64,000 nucleotides of DNA from Halothiobacillus neapolitanus c2 (GTDB taxonomy: Bacteria; Pseudomonadota; Gammaproteobacteria; Halothiobacillales; Halothiobacillaceae): contig NC_013422.1 in NCBI RefSeq assembly GCF_000024765.1, positions 2,127,501-2,191,500 on the forward strand, read 5' to 3'. This document shows, piece by piece, positions 31,444-41,562 of this stretch. Made by a program: the position numbers and the translations under genes. Within the stretch, counting starts at the first letter, position 1; every line of letters begins with the position of its first letter. The notes beneath the pieces are model-generated. The model saw nothing but the letters and a program-made list of their open reading frames with translations. It was not told the DNA's origin and did not search any database.

Positions 31444-32421
31444 TCAACCAAGTTCCGCAGTACAAATGATTTCTTCAAGCGCAGACATTAGTGCACCTCG
31501 CTCTTCTGTCGGGTAGAACTGCGTTTGCGTCTGGCCTCGCATCCAGGTGACCTGACGCTTGGCCAGTTGACGGGTGGCCGTAATCGCACGTTGCCGCATC
31601 TCATCATAGTCCACTGTGCCGTCGAGATAATCCCAAACTTGACGATAACCAACCGCCCGAATCGAAGGCATTCCGGGATGCAGGTCCCCGCGCGCGCGCA
31701 AGGCCGCCACTTCATCCACGAAACCTGCTGCCAGCATCTCATCGAACCGATGCGCCATCGCCTCGCGCGCATGGGCACGGGATGCGGGCCACAACCCAAA
31801 ACGATGCACAGCCCGACCGAGCAACGGCGATACCGGCGGATGCTCACGCTGCCACCGGCTCAGGGAACGACCAGTCGAACGAAACACTTCAACGGCGCGA
31901 CCGATCCGCTGCGGATCGTTCGGATGAACCCGCGCCGCAACCTGTGGATCGAACGACTGGAGTTGTGCGTGCAGCGCGGGCCACCCCAAACGCGCCGCCT
32001 CGGCCTGAACTTCAGCGCGCACGGCGGGATCGGTCGACGGCAGCTGCGAAATGCCATCAAGCAACGCCTGAAAGTACATCATGGTACCGCCCACCAGCAA
32101 AGGCACCTTACCCGCTGCCTCGGCTCGCTCGATCGCTGCCAGCGCATCGCGACAAAACGCACTGACCGAATAGGTCTCAGCAGGATCGCAAATATCCACC
32201 AGTTCGTGCGGCAACTGCGCCATCACTGCAGGTTCCGGCTTGGCGGAGCCAATATTCATGTCGCGGTAAATCATCACGGAATCGACACTGATTATCTGCA
32301 CGGGATATTGCGCAGCCAATTCAAGCGCCACGGCCGTTTTCCCCGAAGCCGTAGGGCCCAATAGGGCGAGAACCGGTTTTTGCCCCAGCTCTGCATCGTG
32401 TGGGGTGGACGTTGCCTGCAT
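31444..32421 (-). CDS. miaA: tRNA dimethylallyltransferase
   Basis: MiaA prenylates A37 of tRNAs that read UNN codons. The 325-residue protein has the P-loop [17 protein letters not shown], the [16 protein letters not shown] motif and [17 protein letters not shown]. The frame opens earlier inside mutL, but the ATG overlapping the mutL stop (TAATG) gives the normal family length. The mutL-miaA-hfq-hflX order is the standard gammaproteobacterial one. Confidence 0.96.
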   Translation of the reverse strand: MQATSTPHDAELGQKPVLALLGPTASGKTAVALELAAQYPVQIISVDSVMIYRDMNIGSAKPEPAVMAQLPHELVDICDPAETYSVSAFCRDALAAIERAEAAGKVPLLVGGTMMYFQALLDGISQLPSTDPAVRAEVQAEAARLGWPALHAQLQSFDPQVAARVHPNDPQRIGRAVEVFRSTGRSLSRWQREHPPVSPLLGRAVHRFGLWPASRAHAREAMAHRFDEMLAAGFVDEVAALRARGDLHPGMPSIRAVGYRQVWDYLDGTVDYDEMRQRAITATRQLAKRQVTWMRGQTQTQFYPTEERGALMSALEEIICTAELG

Positions 32422-34274
32422 TACTGCCCCCGCATGAACAGTCGATCGAGATCGGTCATCGAAAGCTGTCGCCAAGTGGGTCGGCCATGATTGCACTGGT
32501 CGGCCCGCTCGGTGCGCTCCATGTCGCGCAGCAAGGCATCCATTTCCGGGCGGGCCAGGATGCGATTGGCGCGCACTGAACCGTGGCAGGCCATGCGCGA
32601 CAACACGGCATTGATCGGCTCGGTCAGCACGGCCTGAGGTTGCCCCCAGTCCGGTTCCTCTTCGCTTAACGCAGACAAAAGTGCACGGGCCAGCGCTTCG
32701 GCATCGGCATGACGCAACAGGGCAGCCAGGGCGGTCACGCGCACGCGGGTCGGCGCCACCCGTGCCAGCACGACGCCCAAACGGGCGAAAGCCTCGGCCT
32801 GCGCTTCATATTGCTCCGCTTCGGACTCCGTCACGGCAAATGTCACCGGCAGCAATAATGGCTGGATGGTCATCTGCTGGGCGGCATAGGCCGCTTTCAA
32901 TCGCTCGTAGGTGATGCGCTCCGCCGCGGCATGGGCATCGACGATCACCAGCCCCTGCGCGTTCTGCGCCAGAATGTACACACCGTGCAGATGCGCCACT
33001 GCATAGCCCAAGGGCGGCATGTCCTGTGTGGGTTGCTGTGCCTGAGAAGGCTCTTGAACCGATGACAGGCACGCATCAACCAATTGCGGCGCTGCGGCGC
33101 TCGCGGCGAGCAGGTTCAAATACCCCTGAACAGAAGAAGACGGCGCAGAAGAAGGCATTGATGCCGTGCCTGACCAGCCATCCACCCGCTCGCCTCGCCC
33201 CATTCCCGCATCGAACGCGGGAGCGCCACGACTCGCCTGCTCGACACCCGATTCTTGCTGCGCTCCCGCCACGGCACCCTGAGCCAGCGCCCGATGGATT
33301 TCGCGGAAAATAAAATCCTGCACGGCGCGTGCATCACGGAAACGAACTTCCGCCTTGGTCGGATGAACATTGACATCGACCGCGCGCGGTTCGAGATCGA
33401 GCGCCAGCACATAAGCCGGCTGCCGAGCGTGGTGGAGCACGTCGGCGTAAGCGCGTCGGATGGCGAAGCCAATCAGCCGATCGCGGACGATACGGCCATT
33501 GACAAAAAACAACTGCTGATCGGTTGTCGAACGGGCATAGGCCGGGTCGGCCACCCAGCCGCTCAGACTCAAGCCCGATGCCGCGGAATCAATCCGTCGA
33601 GCTCGGTTGAGAAACTCCGCGCCGAGCAATGCCTCGATACGTGCGGGCATCTGCTCCGCCAACTGTGCGCGAGGAAGTGGCGAGAGTTCGAATACGAGCC
33701 GCCCCTGATGCGTCAGTGAAAACCCGATTCCGGGATGGGCCAGCGCGAATCGACGCATGAGCTGGTCGATCTGGGAAAATTCGGTACGCTCGGTGCGCAG
33801 GAATTTACGGCGCGCCGGGGTGTTGTAGAACAAATCAGCCACTGTGACCGTGGTTCCGACCGGATGAGCGGTCGGGCGACATTCCAGCGATTCATTGGGG
33901 CTTAGAATCCAACCATGTGCATCGCGCTCGCGACGAGAAGACACGCTGACTTGCGCGATCGAGGCGATACTCGCCAGTGCTTCACCCCGAAAGCCCATGG
34001 TCGCCACCGATTCGAGTTCATCGAGCGATCGGATTTTACTGGTGGCGTGGGCGGCGAAGGCCAAGGGCAAGTCCTCCTCGGACATGCCGCTACCATCATC
34101 GCGCACTTCAATCAGCCGAGAACCGGCTTCTTCGATACGGACGTCGATTCGCCGGGCACCCGCATCAATGGCGTTCTCAACCAACTCCTTGACAACGGAA
34201 GCCGGGCGCTCGACCACTTCACCAGCAGCGATCTGGTTGACCAATTCCGGCGGTAATTGAGCGATATGGGGCAT
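32421..34274 (-). CDS. mutL: DNA mismatch repair protein MutL
   Basis: MutL couples MutS mismatch recognition to downstream repair nucleases. The 617-residue protein has the GHKL ATPase N-terminus: NQIAAGEVVERPASVVKEL, DDGSGM, and ATSKI with GFRGEALASI. The transducer domain has FFVNGRIVRD, and a C-terminal dimerisation domain follows an Ala/Ser/Gln-rich linker (about 335-420). The C-terminal part lacks the DQHA(x)2E(x)4E endonuclease motif. This fits a MutH-type system, but mutH is not in the window. Confidence 0.96.
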   Translation of the reverse strand: MPHIAQLPPELVNQIAAGEVVERPASVVKELVENAIDAGARRIDVRIEEAGSRLIEVRDDGSGMSEEDLPLAFAAHATSKIRSLDELESVATMGFRGEALASIASIAQVSVSSRRERDAHGWILSPNESLECRPTAHPVGTTVTVADLFYNTPARRKFLRTERTEFSQIDQLMRRFALAHPGIGFSLTHQGRLVFELSPLPRAQLAEQMPARIEALLGAEFLNRARRIDSAASGLSLSGWVADPAYARSTTDQQLFFVNGRIVRDRLIGFAIRRAYADVLHHARQPAYVLALDLEPRAVDVNVHPTKAEVRFRDARAVQDFIFREIHRALAQGAVAGAQQESGVEQASRGAPAFDAGMGRGERVDGWSGTASMPSSAPSSSVQGYLNLLAASAAAPQLVDACLSSVQEPSQAQQPTQDMPPLGYAVAHLHGVYILAQNAQGLVIVDAHAAAERITYERLKAAYAAQQMTIQPLLLPVTFAVTESEAEQYEAQAEAFARLGVVLARVAPTRVRVTALAALLRHADAEALARALLSALSEEEPDWGQPQAVLTEPINAVLSRMACHGSVRANRILARPEMDALLRDMERTERADQCNHGRPTWRQLSMTDLDRLFMRGQ

Positions 34275-34539
34275 GGGTGTCCGCTTGAGTTCAGGATCGA
34301 TCTAGCCGCAGTATTTTCGCCCGTTGCGGCTGAAAACTCAAAGAACCGGCGTTTATGGACAACTCTCAGATAGCTTTTGACGCGCTTTTTAGGCGCAAGG
34401 ACAGGATCGCCGATGAGATGGCCCAATGCCCAGATCTTGTCCCCATGAAGGAAGGGCTTTGCCTAATCATGCCGAAATCGGTTTGATTAGGTTGATCCTT
34501 TTGATGACTGCCCGAACCTGTGGCCCCGGCTATGCACGA

Positions 34540-35760
34540 CTAGAGCATGGCGTAGCGCGTGCCTTCGGGCGCACGCTCGGCATAGTAGGTATTGATGCCG
34601 TCAAGAATCGAGCGCGCAATCTCTTTCTGGTAAGCCGCCGTTCTCAGACGCGCTTCTTCCTGTGGATTGCTGATAAAGGCACTTTCAACAAGGATCGAAG
34701 GGATGTCGGGCGATTTGAGCACAACAAAACCGGCCTGCTGCACACGGCGGGAATGCAGATCGGTAATATCGCCAATCTGGCCCAATACCCGATGGCCAAA
34801 ATCGAGACTGTTCTCCAGCGTTTTGGTCTGCGAAAGATCCAACAATACGGAAGCCACATCCTGATCGTGATCGGAAATGGAAGCGCCGCCCACGAAGTCG
34901 GCCTCGTTTTCACGATTCGCCATCCAGCGCGCCGCTTCGGAAGTCGCCCCGTGTTGACTCAAACAGAATACCGACGCGCCCCGCGCCGAGGTGACCCGAA
35001 ACGCATCCGAATGCACGGAAATAAACAGATCGGCCTTGGCGTTGCGCGCAATGGCCGTCCGTCCGCGTAGATGGATGAATTTATCCGAATCGCGCGTCAT
35101 CACCGGCTTCAAGCCAGGTGTAGCGGCCACCATATCCCGCAGGCGTCGGCCGATATCCAGCGCAATATGCTTTTCCTTGGTGCCCCGATGACCGATCGCA
35201 CCCGGATCCTTGCCGCCATGCCCCGGATCAATGGCGATCACGAGGTCGCGGAACGTACTTTGGGTCTGGATTTTCGGCTTGCTATCCGGATCGGCCACAT
35301 CACGGGCGACGAGCGTGGTCGCCTTGTCATGCGGCAGATCGACCACCAGTCGATACCCCTGACCATCCCCCGGCGGGAGCAGAATAAGACGGGGATTTAC
35401 CGGCGCCTTGAGATCAAAGACGATGCGCAGGTTATAGCCATCGCGAACCCCGACACGCACGTCGCTGACAATCGAGCCAGCAGGCGCAGGAGGAATATTG
35501 ACTCGATTCATCTCGGTCTGCGTCAAGTCCACAACAAGCCGCGACGGGTTATCCAATGTGAAGGATTTATAATCCAACGGCCCATTCACGCCGAAAACAT
35601 AACGCGTGTAATCCGCGTGCCGGTAGTTTGTCGCGGTATTGATCAACCGGGCAGCAAGCACTTTATCCGGGGCGACCAAGCCAAAAACAGCGGAACTGGA
35701 GCCCAGCACGGCCCCCAGAAACTTCCGCCGATCCCAAGGATTCGAGGAATTATCAAACAT
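34540..35760 (-). CDS. amiC: N-acetylmuramoyl-L-alanine amidase, Tat-exported (AmiC-like)
   Basis: The enzyme cleaves the amide bond between MurNAc and the stem peptide during cell separation. The 406-residue precursor has a twin-arginine signal (DRRKFLGAVLGSS, residues 10-22), as in E. coli AmiC. An AMIN domain (about 55-150) follows, then an Amidase_3 domain with IDPGHGGKDPGAIG and the zinc-binding HSDAF and E residues. GAGGGG precedes the ATG at 35760; an upstream in-frame start is not supported. It lies between tsaE and mutL, where E. coli has amiB. Confidence 0.94.
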   Translation of the reverse strand: MFDNSSNPWDRRKFLGAVLGSSSAVFGLVAPDKVLAARLINTATNYRHADYTRYVFGVNGPLDYKSFTLDNPSRLVVDLTQTEMNRVNIPPAPAGSIVSDVRVGVRDGYNLRIVFDLKAPVNPRLILLPPGDGQGYRLVVDLPHDKATTLVARDVADPDSKPKIQTQSTFRDLVIAIDPGHGGKDPGAIGHRGTKEKHIALDIGRRLRDMVAATPGLKPVMTRDSDKFIHLRGRTAIARNAKADLFISVHSDAFRVTSARGASVFCLSQHGATSEAARWMANRENEADFVGGASISDHDQDVASVLLDLSQTKTLENSLDFGHRVLGQIGDITDLHSRRVQQAGFVVLKSPDIPSILVESAFISNPQEEARLRTAAYQKEIARSILDGINTYYAERAPEGTRYAML

Positions 35761-35926
35761 GATTCGCCCCTCATCAGTATCTTTAACGCATAAAACCACT
35801 GAGCAGATCGCTCAAGAGTTACCGATTGCATTCTGCGCCTGTTGAAAAAAAATTCAAGCTTTCTAATTAGATAGAGAGTTATCCTAAAGCGGAATATAGA
35901 AAAAACCGGAACAGCATGTCGGGGGG

Positions 35927-35960
35927 ATAAAAAAAGAAAGCACTACATATTGTGCTTTTG
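35927..35960 (-). terminator. Rho-independent terminator after the small membrane protein gene
   Basis: AAAGCAC pairs with GTGCTTT across an 8-base loop. A C and seven T residues follow on the minus strand. Confidence 0.75.
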
Positions 35961-36009
35961 CAAAAAGACAACGCGTAACAAACTTATCCGGAATTTTTTT
36001 ATCTCGCCG

Positions 36010-36213
36010 TCAAAGGCGGATGAAATAAGGCACAGCGGTCAGCGCGAGGCCGATCAGAACAAGCGCATAGACGTTGCTGATGAAGAAAGGGTAAATGGAT
36101 AGAGCCAGCCCGACGACCAGAGGGACCACCGCTTTCTGCTGTTTGGCGTACACCAGAAAGCCGATTCCAATCGAACCGAACAACAACCCCCAAAGTAATA
36201 CAGCCTGATTCAT
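36010..36213 (-). CDS. Small conserved membrane protein (often annotated amino acid transport protein)
   Basis: The product of about 67 residues begins MNQAVLLWGLLFGSIGIGF. It has three hydrophobic segments separated by a basic KQQKAVVP loop and ends PYFIRL. Similar short proteins are common in gammaproteobacteria under a loose transport annotation with no experimental basis that I know of. Two extra codons (MI) would begin at 36219. GGAGGTG upstream lies about 9 bases before that first ATG, so either start is possible. Confidence 0.72.
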   Translation of the reverse strand: MNQAVLLWGLLFGSIGIGFLVYAKQQKAVVPLVVGLALSIYPFFISNVYALVLIGLALTAVPYFIRL

Positions 36214-36252
36214 GATCACCTCCGTTGAAACCCCATCACTGCCCGTCTCGTG

Positions 36253-36780
36253 TCACCGAATTCGGTTTCGACAAGCGGAAAGCCAATGGATTCCTTCGGG
36301 TGTATTCGCATGCAACCGAACCGTACGCTGAACGGGTGATTGCTCAACGGTTTCGAGCTGAATGAGCAAATCTGCGGCTGGTAGTTCACCCGCCCCCCGC
36401 TCCGGCCACTCGATCAACAACAAAGCCTGCTCGAATTCATCCCGCAACCCCAGATCGTCCAACTCTTCCGGCACGGCCAGTCGATACAAATCCAGATGCA
36501 AGACACGCCGTGCTGGAAGATCAGCCATCGCAATATCGTAGGGTTCGATCAAGGTATAGGTCGGACTGCGTACGGGGCCGGTCACGCCCATCTGCCGCAG
36601 AAAAGCGCGAGAAAAAGTGGTCTTGCCCGCACCAAGATGGCCTTGCAAGAAAACAAGCCCCGTCAAAGGCGCTGTGTCCGCTAGGGCAGCAGCAAGTGCC
36701 GTTACAGCCGATTCGTCCAGATTTGCAGCGTAAAAATCTGCAGCGGACGCGTTTTGCGAATCAGGTTTGATTTCACTCAT
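36253..36780 (-). CDS. tsaE: tRNA threonylcarbamoyladenosine biosynthesis ATPase TsaE
   Basis: TsaE works with TsaB and TsaD to make t6A37 in tRNA. The 175-residue protein has the P-loop QGHLGAGKTTFSRAFLR, followed by SPTYTLIEPY, HLDLYRL and LLIEWPE, all family hallmarks. GAGG lies 7 bases before the ATG at 36780. An in-frame start six codons earlier lacks this. It follows nnrD, as in E. coli. Confidence 0.95.
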   Translation of the reverse strand: MSEIKPDSQNASAADFYAANLDESAVTALAAALADTAPLTGLVFLQGHLGAGKTTFSRAFLRQMGVTGPVRSPTYTLIEPYDIAMADLPARRVLHLDLYRLAVPEELDDLGLRDEFEQALLLIEWPERGAGELPAADLLIQLETVEQSPVQRTVRLHANTPEGIHWLSACRNRIR

Positions 36781-36816
36781 AATTTGCCTCGAGAACAAAG
36801 GCCGCGTGCACCGAAC

Positions 36817-38385
36817 TCATCGCCACAACGACACGTTCGCAGGTGGCAGTGTCACCCGATCATTGGCCAGACCGTTTGCCCGACCATTTACAACAGCGCG
36901 GATCGGCTCGAACAGATCGGATGCCACGGCACCCCAGGCACCCGATTGCTCGGCCAATAGCTCCCCGGCTAGGGCATGCCAACACACGGCACGGGGCAGC
37001 GCTTCCGATGGAACAATACCCAACGCCAGCAAACCACCGATCATACCGGCGAGGACATCACCGCTTCCAGCCGTTGCCAGAGCGGGACTGCCTCGACCAC
37101 ACACGCGCAGTTCATCGGGCAAGAAGAGCACGCTGCCCGCACCTTTGAGCACACCCAGCATACCGAAACGATCGCGTAGCGCTCGCGCCGCCGCCAACCG
37201 ATCCTGCTCGATCTCGGCTACCGTGCAGCCGAGCAAACGCGCCGCTTCGCCGGGATGCGGTGTCATTATTCTCAATGAATTCATAGCCGCGCTTGGCGGC
37301 AGAAAACCCAGTCCATCGGCATCAATTATCAAAGGCAATTGAGTTGACAGAACACGAGCAGCCATCTGCTTGGCCCAGTCATCGCGCCCCAACCCCGGCC
37401 CGAGCACAATGGCATCGGCTTGCGCCAGAAGCTCATCCAGCAAGGTTGCCGCGTCGAGGCCGTGCACAATCAACTCAGGACGACCAATCGCCAATGTAGC
37501 CGCGTGTTCGGGGTGCGTCGCCACAATCACTTTGCCTGCCCCGATCCTTAGCGCTGCTTCGGCCGCCATACGTGCGGCGCCCATCATGCCGCGATTACCC
37601 GCCACAATCAGTACGGTTCCGAATCGCCCCTTGTGACCATCGCGCGGCTTAGGCGGAAACGATTCCGCGCCCAACACAAGCTGAACATCTGGCGTTTGCT
37701 TCTTAGGCGGATCCTTCCTGGGTGGAATACCTAAATTGGCCAACACGATGCGGCCACTCACCGCAGGACCACGACCGGTGACCAAGCCGATCTTCATCGC
37801 AAGAAAACAAACGGTGACATCGGCTTGAACCACAGGGCCGGCCGAGCCGGTATCAGCAATCAAGCCCGAAGGCAGATCGGCAGCCAGTACAGCGGCGCCG
37901 TCGTGACGGGATGCGTAGACGTACTCGATCCAACCTGTAGCCTCGGCATTGAGCGGACGAGAGGGCGACAAACCAATCCCAAAACCGGCATCGACAATCA
38001 CATCAAAGTCATCCTGAGCGACGACCTTGCCCCACTCATGAATGACGACGACATCGGAGCACGCGGTTTTCAATTCCAGCCAAGCTCGATGCGCCGCACC
38101 GTGCAACTGCTCCGGCCGACACCACCCAAACAAAGTAACGCGAAACCCTTCGGCTCGCGCCAAGCGCGCCAGAACGAGGCCATCGCCCGCATTTTGACCA
38201 GAGCCCAGCAGCACACCGACCCTTCGGGCATCCGGCCATGTCGTTTGCATTACCGAAAACAACGCCGCACCTGCACGCGCCATCAACTGCTCAGCCGTTT
38301 CGCCACCATCAAATACCGCCTGCTCCAGCGCGCGGATTTGCTCAGACGTATAAAGTGGCAAAGGCGGCTGCATCTTCATAATCAA
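36817..38385 (-). CDS. nnrD: Bifunctional NAD(P)H-hydrate epimerase / ADP-dependent dehydratase
   Basis: This enzyme repairs hydrated NADH and NADPH. The 522-residue fusion has an N-terminal YjeF epimerase domain (GSGQNAGDGLVLAR, near 60-75, and DAGFGIGLS). The C-terminal dehydratase domain resembles ribokinases, with IVAGNRGMMGAARMA, LGPGLG, TPHPGEAARLLG and the catalytic GSGDVLAGMIGG. It lies directly upstream of tsaE. The first codons (MIMKM) leave three possible start codons. Confidence 0.95.
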   Translation of the reverse strand: MIMKMQPPLPLYTSEQIRALEQAVFDGGETAEQLMARAGAALFSVMQTTWPDARRVGVLLGSGQNAGDGLVLARLARAEGFRVTLFGWCRPEQLHGAAHRAWLELKTACSDVVVIHEWGKVVAQDDFDVIVDAGFGIGLSPSRPLNAEATGWIEYVYASRHDGAAVLAADLPSGLIADTGSAGPVVQADVTVCFLAMKIGLVTGRGPAVSGRIVLANLGIPPRKDPPKKQTPDVQLVLGAESFPPKPRDGHKGRFGTVLIVAGNRGMMGAARMAAEAALRIGAGKVIVATHPEHAATLAIGRPELIVHGLDAATLLDELLAQADAIVLGPGLGRDDWAKQMAARVLSTQLPLIIDADGLGFLPPSAAMNSLRIMTPHPGEAARLLGCTVAEIEQDRLAAARALRDRFGMLGVLKGAGSVLFLPDELRVCGRGSPALATAGSGDVLAGMIGGLLALGIVPSEALPRAVCWHALAGELLAEQSGAWGAVASDLFEPIRAVVNGRANGLANDRVTLPPANVSLWR

Positions 38386-38388
38386 GCT

Positions 38389-39399
38389 TCAGCGGCGCGG
38401 CAGAAAGCCGTGCACGTCAAAGGCCCGCTGCAAGGTCGGCTCCGCACGGGCCCGCGCACGGGCGGCGCCATCGGCGAGGATGCGATCGAGTGCCGCTTCA
38501 TCGGCACGCAGTTCATGGAAACGAGCCTGTATCGGCTCCAGAAAGGCGATCACCGCCTCGGCAGTCTGAACCTTCAACGTGCCGTAACCCTGCCCGTCCA
38601 ACCGGGTTTCCAGATCGGGAATGGATTCGCCGGAGAAAATAGAAAACAAGGTCAGCAGGTTAGAAACACCGGGCTTGTTTTCCACATCAAAACGAATGGC
38701 CGTGTCCGAGTCAGTCACCGCGCGTTTGAATTTTTTCAGAATCGTTTTGGGTTCGTCCAACAGGCCGACATAACTCAATTCGCTCGGGTCCGACTTGGAC
38801 ATCTTTTTGGTTGGCTCCTGCAACGACATGATGCGTGCGCCCGTGTCGGGAATGAACGGTTCAGGCACCGTAAATACGCCCCCATAAATGTGATTGAATC
38901 GAATCGCCAGATCGCGGGTAAGCTCCAGATGTTGCTTTTGATCGGCGCCCACGGGTACGTGCGTCGCCTGATAGAGCAAAATATCCGCCGCCATCAACAC
39001 AGGGTAATCGAACAAGCCCACATTGATCACCGCCCCTGCGCGCGTGGACTTATCCTTGAACTGGGTCATCCGTTCCAACTCGCCCATATTCGTATAGCAG
39101 TTGAGCAACCAACCGAGTTCCGCATGAGCAGAAACATGGGACTGCACGAAAATCGTATTTTTCTGGGGATCGAGCCCGCAAGCCAGATAAAGCGCCACGA
39201 AGTCGTAACAGCGCGCACGAAAGACCGCTGGGTCCTGCCGAACGGTAATGGCGTGCAGATCCACCAACATGAAAAGTGAATCATGGGTATCCTGCATCGC
39301 CACCCAGTTGCGCATCGCCCCCACATAATGACTGATCAATAATTGGCCGGAAGGCTGAATCCCCGAAAGGACAATGGGTCGTTTGGCAGCAGAAGTCAT
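38389..39399 (-). CDS. trpS: Tryptophanyl-tRNA synthetase
   Basis: TrpS charges tRNA-Trp. The 336-residue class I synthetase has the N-terminal signature [17 protein letters not shown], whose usual G-N is S-H here. The KMSKS loop is complete ([10 protein letters not shown]), and [12 protein letters not shown] contacts the adenylate. Length matches E. coli TrpS (334). It ends three bases before nnrD. A good -10 (TATAAT) lies about 85 bases upstream on the minus strand. Confidence 0.97.
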   Translation of the reverse strand: MTSAAKRPIVLSGIQPSGQLLISHYVGAMRNWVAMQDTHDSLFMLVDLHAITVRQDPAVFRARCYDFVALYLACGLDPQKNTIFVQSHVSAHAELGWLLNCYTNMGELERMTQFKDKSTRAGAVINVGLFDYPVLMAADILLYQATHVPVGADQKQHLELTRDLAIRFNHIYGGVFTVPEPFIPDTGARIMSLQEPTKKMSKSDPSELSYVGLLDEPKTILKKFKRAVTDSDTAIRFDVENKPGVSNLLTLFSIFSGESIPDLETRLDGQGYGTLKVQTAEAVIAFLEPIQARFHELRADEAALDRILADGAARARARAEPTLQRAFDVHGFLPRR

Positions 39400-39561
39400 G
39401 GGTTACTCGGTCAAAATCATCTAAAAGGGCGCCAATCATAACAAATCCGCATACGCTGCCAGAGCAATCAGCATACGCGATTATAAAATTCGCATATCTT
39501 GGGCTTGTCACTCATCGGGAATTCCGCTAGTATCTCGCGCCTTAAATGATATTGATCAACG

Positions 39562-39567
39562 TATAAT
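39562..39567 (+). promoter_or_regulatory. Candidate -10 of the rpmB-rpmG promoter
   Basis: A perfect TATAAT lies 48 bases upstream of rpmB. The -35 position has no good match. Confidence 0.4.
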
Positions 39568-39614
39568 CAGCGGAAATATAGCGTCCGCCCTCTATTCGCT
39601 TTTAGGAGAATCCC

Positions 39615-39851
39615 ATGGCCCGAGTCTGCCAAGTCACCGGCAAACGTCCTGCCGTTGGCAACAACGTATCGCACGCGAACAACAAAACTCGTCGTCGTTT
39701 CCTGCCCAACCTGCACCACAAGCGGTTCTGGGTTGAAAGCGAAGGTCGTTTCGTGACCCTGCGCGTATCGACCAACGCCATCCGTACCATTGATAAAGTG
39801 GGCATCGAAAGCGTTCTGGCCGACCTGCGCGCTCGCGGCGAAAAAGTATAA
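39615..39851 (+). CDS. rpmB: 50S ribosomal protein L28
   Basis: The 78-residue protein begins [24 protein letters not shown], the L28 signature (given in parts: ARVCQVTGK and NNVSHANN). It has RRFLPNLH and the usual length. AGGAGAA lies 7 bases before the ATG. It is followed by rpmG, the standard pair. Confidence 0.98.
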   Translation: MARVCQVTGKRPAVGNNVSHANNKTRRRFLPNLHHKRFWVESEGRFVTLRVSTNAIRTIDKVGIESVLADLRARGEKV

Positions 39852-39876
39852 CCAAGCACACCCTATCCACCCTTAA

Positions 39877-40059
<183 letters not shown>

Positions 40060-40125
40060 GCCATCCGGCCGTTCAGCGCCCCAAGGGGCATCCTGAACAA
40101 GTCGATGATGCACCTGGCAAATCAG

Positions 40126-40157
40126 AACCCGCCCAACCTCGTTGTGGCGGGTTTTTT
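40126..40157 (+). terminator. Rho-independent terminator of rpmB-rpmG
   Basis: AACCCGCC pairs with GGCGGGTT, with inner CAAC/GTTG pairing. A run of T residues follows on the plus strand. Confidence 0.85.
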
Positions 40158-40183
40158 GACTAGCAACTTCAAATAACAACCTC

Positions 40184-41029
40184 ATGCCAGAATTACCCGA
40201 AGTCGAAACCACCCGCCGAGGGCTCGAACCCCATCTGCTCGGGCAGCGGATTACGAGTGCAACCGTATTCGACTCCCGACTGCGCTGGCGCGTGCGTGAT
40301 GATCTTGCAGCATGGCTCGAAGGTCGCCTAATCATCGCCGTCTCACGGCGATCGAAATACCTATTACTGCACTTTGAAAACGGTGAGCGCCTACTGATTC
40401 ATCTGGGTATGTCCGGCAGTCTGCGTATCGTGACGCCCGATATACCGCGCAGAAAACATGACCACGTCGAGATCTGTATCAATAGCAGTAAGAATCTGCG
40501 TTTCCACGATCCGCGACGATTCGGCGCGCTGTTGACCGATCATGAACAAGCCCCCCACATCCGACTGCAAAATCTAGGCCCCGAGCCACTCTCTGACGCA
40601 TTCGACACCCATTATCTCGGCACTCAGCTACACAAGCGCAAACAAGCCATCAAACCCTGCCTGATGAATGCCGCGATTGTCGTTGGCGTCGGGAACATCT
40701 ACGCGAACGAGGTGCTCTTTTTGTCCGGCATCCACCCCGCAACACCGGCCCACACGCTCGATCACAACCAAATCAATCTTCTCGTTACGGCCATCAAGAA
40801 TGTACTGGCCCGAGCCATTGAACAGGGCGGCACCACGCTCAGAGATTTTGTCCGCGAAGACGGGCAACCGGGCTATTTCAAACAAACTCTGAACGTTTAT
40901 GACCGGGCGGATCAACCCTGTCGGGTTTGCAGCACCCCAATCGTTAAAACCGTGCAGGCGCAGCGCGCCACTTATTACTGCCCTGTGTGCCAGCCGCCAT
41001 TGGCAGATCGCTCCGGCCAGCGCACTTGA
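40184..41029 (+). CDS. mutM: Formamidopyrimidine-DNA glycosylase
   Basis: MutM (Fpg) excises 8-oxoguanine and related lesions and nicks the abasic site. The 281-residue protein begins MPELPEVETTRRGL, exposing the catalytic Pro-1 and Glu-2. It has LLIHLGMSGSLRI, the helix-two-turn-helix IYANEVLFLSGIHP, and the C-terminal zinc finger C-x2-C-x16-C-x2-C (CRVC to CPVC). The rpsT promoter overlaps its stop codon. Confidence 0.97.
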   Translation: MPELPEVETTRRGLEPHLLGQRITSATVFDSRLRWRVRDDLAAWLEGRLIIAVSRRSKYLLLHFENGERLLIHLGMSGSLRIVTPDIPRRKHDHVEICINSSKNLRFHDPRRFGALLTDHEQAPHIRLQNLGPEPLSDAFDTHYLGTQLHKRKQAIKPCLMNAAIVVGVGNIYANEVLFLSGIHPATPAHTLDHNQINLLVTAIKNVLARAIEQGGTTLRDFVREDGQPGYFKQTLNVYDRADQPCRVCSTPIVKTVQAQRATYYCPVCQPPLADRSGQRT

Positions 41030-41053
41030 CATTTGGCTGGCTTATGGCAGAAT
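41026..41053 (+). promoter_or_regulatory. Candidate sigma-70 promoter of rpsT
   Basis: A perfect -35 (TTGACA, 41026-41031) overlaps the mutM stop. CAGAAT at 41048-41053 lies 16 bases downstream as -10. The rpsT leader would be about 60 bases. Confidence 0.6.
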
Positions 41054-41121
41054 CACGCGCCTTGAAAAATATAACTGATTTAGTTATTCACATTAACCGA
41101 CTTGCTCGAGGAGTTTGATCC

Positions 41122-41394
41122 GTGGCAAATACCGCACAAGCCAAGAAGCGCGTTCGTCAGGCGGAACAAGCCCGTCAACGCAACATGGCGCTTCGCACCC
41201 GTGTTCGTACCGAATACAAAAAAGTTTTGAAAGCCGTTGCAACCGGCAACGCTGAACAAGCTAAAACCGCCTACCAAAGCGCCCAGCCTGTCATCGACAG
41301 CATGGTCAACAAAGGTATTCTGGCAAAAAACACAGCCGCTCGCCGCAAATCAACGCTGGTCGCGCGCATCAAATCAATGTCTGCTGCTGCCTGA
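41122..41394 (+). CDS. rpsT: 30S ribosomal protein S20
   Basis: The 90-residue protein reads fMet-ANTAQAKKRVRQAEQAR with the typical Lys/Arg/Ala-rich helices. It starts with GTG, preceded by GAGGAG about 10 bases upstream. E. coli rpsT also uses a non-AUG start (UUG), which takes part in S20 autoregulation, so the GTG may be functional. Confidence 0.97.
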   Translation: MANTAQAKKRVRQAEQARQRNMALRTRVRTEYKKVLKAVATGNAEQAKTAYQSAQPVIDSMVNKGILAKNTAARRKSTLVARIKSMSAAA

Positions 41395-41419
41395 TTCGGC
41401 ACACAGCAATGTGTTTGAA

Positions 41420-41447
41420 AGCCCCGCGCCATGCGGGGTTTTTTATT
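41420..41447 (+). terminator. Rho-independent terminator of rpsT
   Basis: CCCCGC pairs with GCGGGG across a 5-base loop and six T residues follow. Confidence 0.85.
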
Positions 41448-41562
41448 GCCCGATACCGAAAACAGGCCCTATCTTTACAAACGTTCTACACCCGTCATGG
41501 CGGGCCTGAACCGATCGCAGCAGGTACAATCGAAATCAGCTCATATCACAGGAGAGTTGCGA

